In this document: positions 52,810 through 53,716 of the stretch, one piece after another
How the letters are laid out: each line of letters starts with the position of its first letter
Position numbering within the stretch: the first letter of the stretch is position 1
Source of the DNA: Verrucomicrobiota bacterium
GTDB taxonomy: Bacteria > Verrucomicrobiota > Verrucomicrobiia > Chthoniobacterales > Xiphinematobacteraceae
NCBI GenBank assembly: GCA_023269545.1
Contig: JAHFTB010000014.1
Location: 1 to 53,716, forward strand
Direction of reading: 5' to 3'
Length of the DNA stretch: 53,716 bases
The notes under the pieces: generated by a model
Seen by the model: only the letters and a program-made list of their open reading frames with translations
Told to the model about the DNA's origin: nothing
Database searches by the model: none
Translations under genes and position numbers: made by a program

Positions 52810-53716
52810 CACTCAACTCAAAAATTCCCGATGGTCCGCTCGAAAAAAAATGGTCGTCATTCAAAGATAACGCCAAACTGATTAGCCCTGCCAATAAGCG
52901 TAAATTTAAAATTTTAATAGTGGGCAGCGGTTTGGCCGGAGCATCAGCCGCGGCCACTTTGGGAGAACAGGGATATCAGATTGAATGTTTTTGTTATCAA
53001 GATAGCCCCCGACGTGCCCACAGTATCGCCGCTCAAGGAGGCATCAATGCTGCAAAAAATTACCAAAATGATGGGGATAGCGTCTTTCGCCTCTTTTATG
53101 ATACTATTAAGGGAGGTGATTTTCGCTCTCGCGAAGCCAACGTCTACCGCCTCGCCGAAATCAGTGCCGCTATCATTGACCAATGTGTCGCACAGGGAGT
53201 TCCTTTTGCTCGGGAATACGGCGGCCTCCTTGCCAATCGCTCCTTTGGTGGAGCACAGGTTTCACGCACATTTTATGCTCGTGGCCAGACGGGCCAACAA
53301 CTTCTCTTAGGAGCTTACCAAGCTCTGGAACATCAAATCTCCTTAGGCCAGGTCAAGATGTTTCCACGAACGGAAATGCTCGATTTAGTGCTAGTGGATG
53401 GACATGCAAAGGGCATCGTGATCCGGGACCTTGTCACCGGTGAAATTCGTTGCCATGCAGGCGATGCAGTCCTCTTGTGTACGGGGGGGTATGGCAATCT
53501 GTTTTATCTCTCTACAAATGCCAAAGGCTGTAATGTGACCGCAACTTATCGTGCCTATAAACGCGGAGCCTTATTTGCCAACCCCTGTTACACCCAAATC
53601 CACCCGACTTGTATTCCTGTCAGCGGCAGCTATCAGTCTAAGTTGACTTTAATGTCCGAATCTTTGCGCAATGACGGACGTGTCTGGATTCCAAAACGTA
53701 AGGAGGATTGTCATAA
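52806..53716 (+). CDS. sdhA: Succinate dehydrogenase flavoprotein subunit (3' end outside window)
   Basis: The first 303 codons of the flavoprotein. The N-terminus holds the FAD loop [17 protein letters not shown], then the covalent-FAD motif [18 protein letters not shown] (His in AHS), [38 protein letters not shown] and the substrate-binding [11 protein letters not shown]. It oxidises succinate to fumarate and feeds electrons to the cytochrome subunit. The start overlaps sdhC's stop (ATGA). The frame is open through the last base of the window. Confidence 0.94.
   Translation, partial: MTLNSKIPDGPLEKKWSSFKDNAKLISPANKRKFKILIVGSGLAGASAAATLGEQGYQIECFCYQDSPRRAHSIAAQGGINAAKNYQNDGDSVFRLFYDTIKGGDFRSREANVYRLAEISAAIIDQCVAQGVPFAREYGGLLANRSFGGAQVSRTFYARGQTGQQLLLGAYQALEHQISLGQVKMFPRTEMLDLVLVDGHAKGIVIRDLVTGEIRCHAGDAVLLCTGGYGNLFYLSTNAKGCNVTATYRAYKRGALFANPCYTQIHPTCIPVSGSYQSKLTLMSESLRNDGRVWIPKRKEDCH

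Overview
The window looks like a chromosome segment of a Gram-negative bacterium of the PVC group (Verrucomicrobiota or a relative). The case rests on a three-subunit-type succinate dehydrogenase (cytochrome b558 followed by the flavoprotein), an NfeD-FloA membrane pair, OpcA next to glucose-6-phosphate dehydrogenase, an autotransporter with an outer-membrane barrel, and a type III secretion-type chaperone. The phylum is inferred; no rRNA is present. There is one tRNA (Arg, anticodon CCU) and no CRISPR array.

Layout. 1-6.4 kb: tail of a partial gene, a YmdB-type phosphodiesterase, a broken tyrosine recombinase, an alpha/beta hydrolase in repeat-rich sequence, then parA-pyrE. 6.4-12.4 kb: a secretion-chaperone-like gene, msrB, plsY, gpsA, an Rrf2 regulator, tatA, a secreted nuclease/phosphatase-fold protein and a MarC protein. 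12.8-19.4 kb: a 2215-residue toxin-like protein. 19.5-24.7 kb: a minus-strand operon (glgP, sugar-isomerase-like TIM barrel, flippase-like membrane protein, RibD-type reductase). 25-28.7 kb: two AT-rich leucine-rich-repeat genes ending just before tRNA-Arg. 29-36.7 kb: treZ, a small membrane protein, zwf-opcA, rpsA and a glutaredoxin. 36.9-43.2 kb: a 2113-residue relative of the large clostridial glucosylating toxins. 44-53.7 kb: aldo/keto reductase, nfeD-floA-proline-rich protein operon, a PepSY-like secreted protein, an autotransporter and the start of sdhCA.

The most striking content is a host-interaction set placed among housekeeping genes. The 2113-residue protein has a TcdA/TcdB-like glycosyltransferase with a DXD motif, two C80-type cysteine protease domains in tandem (the first lacks its His and Cys, the second keeps both) and a TcdA/TcdB-like pore/delivery region, but no clostridial repeat tail. 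The 2215-residue protein has the same delivery region and C-terminal modules joined to an unrelated helical-repeat N-terminus, so one delivery chassis appears to carry two payloads. The LRR proteins, the chaperone-like protein, the hydrolase and the autotransporter fit a symbiont or pathogen of eukaryotic cells.

The intergenic DNA is full of short repeats: an 80-bp palindrome-ended element (5 copies), a 184-bp MITE-like element with 30-bp perfect terminal inverted repeats plus a second full-length copy and remnants, a 75-bp hairpin element (3 copies), and a 20-bp IS-end-like motif beside each large toxin. Several genes (glgP, msrB, treZ, and the glutaredoxin stop) end inside these elements, so the repeats have supplied their last codons or stop codons.
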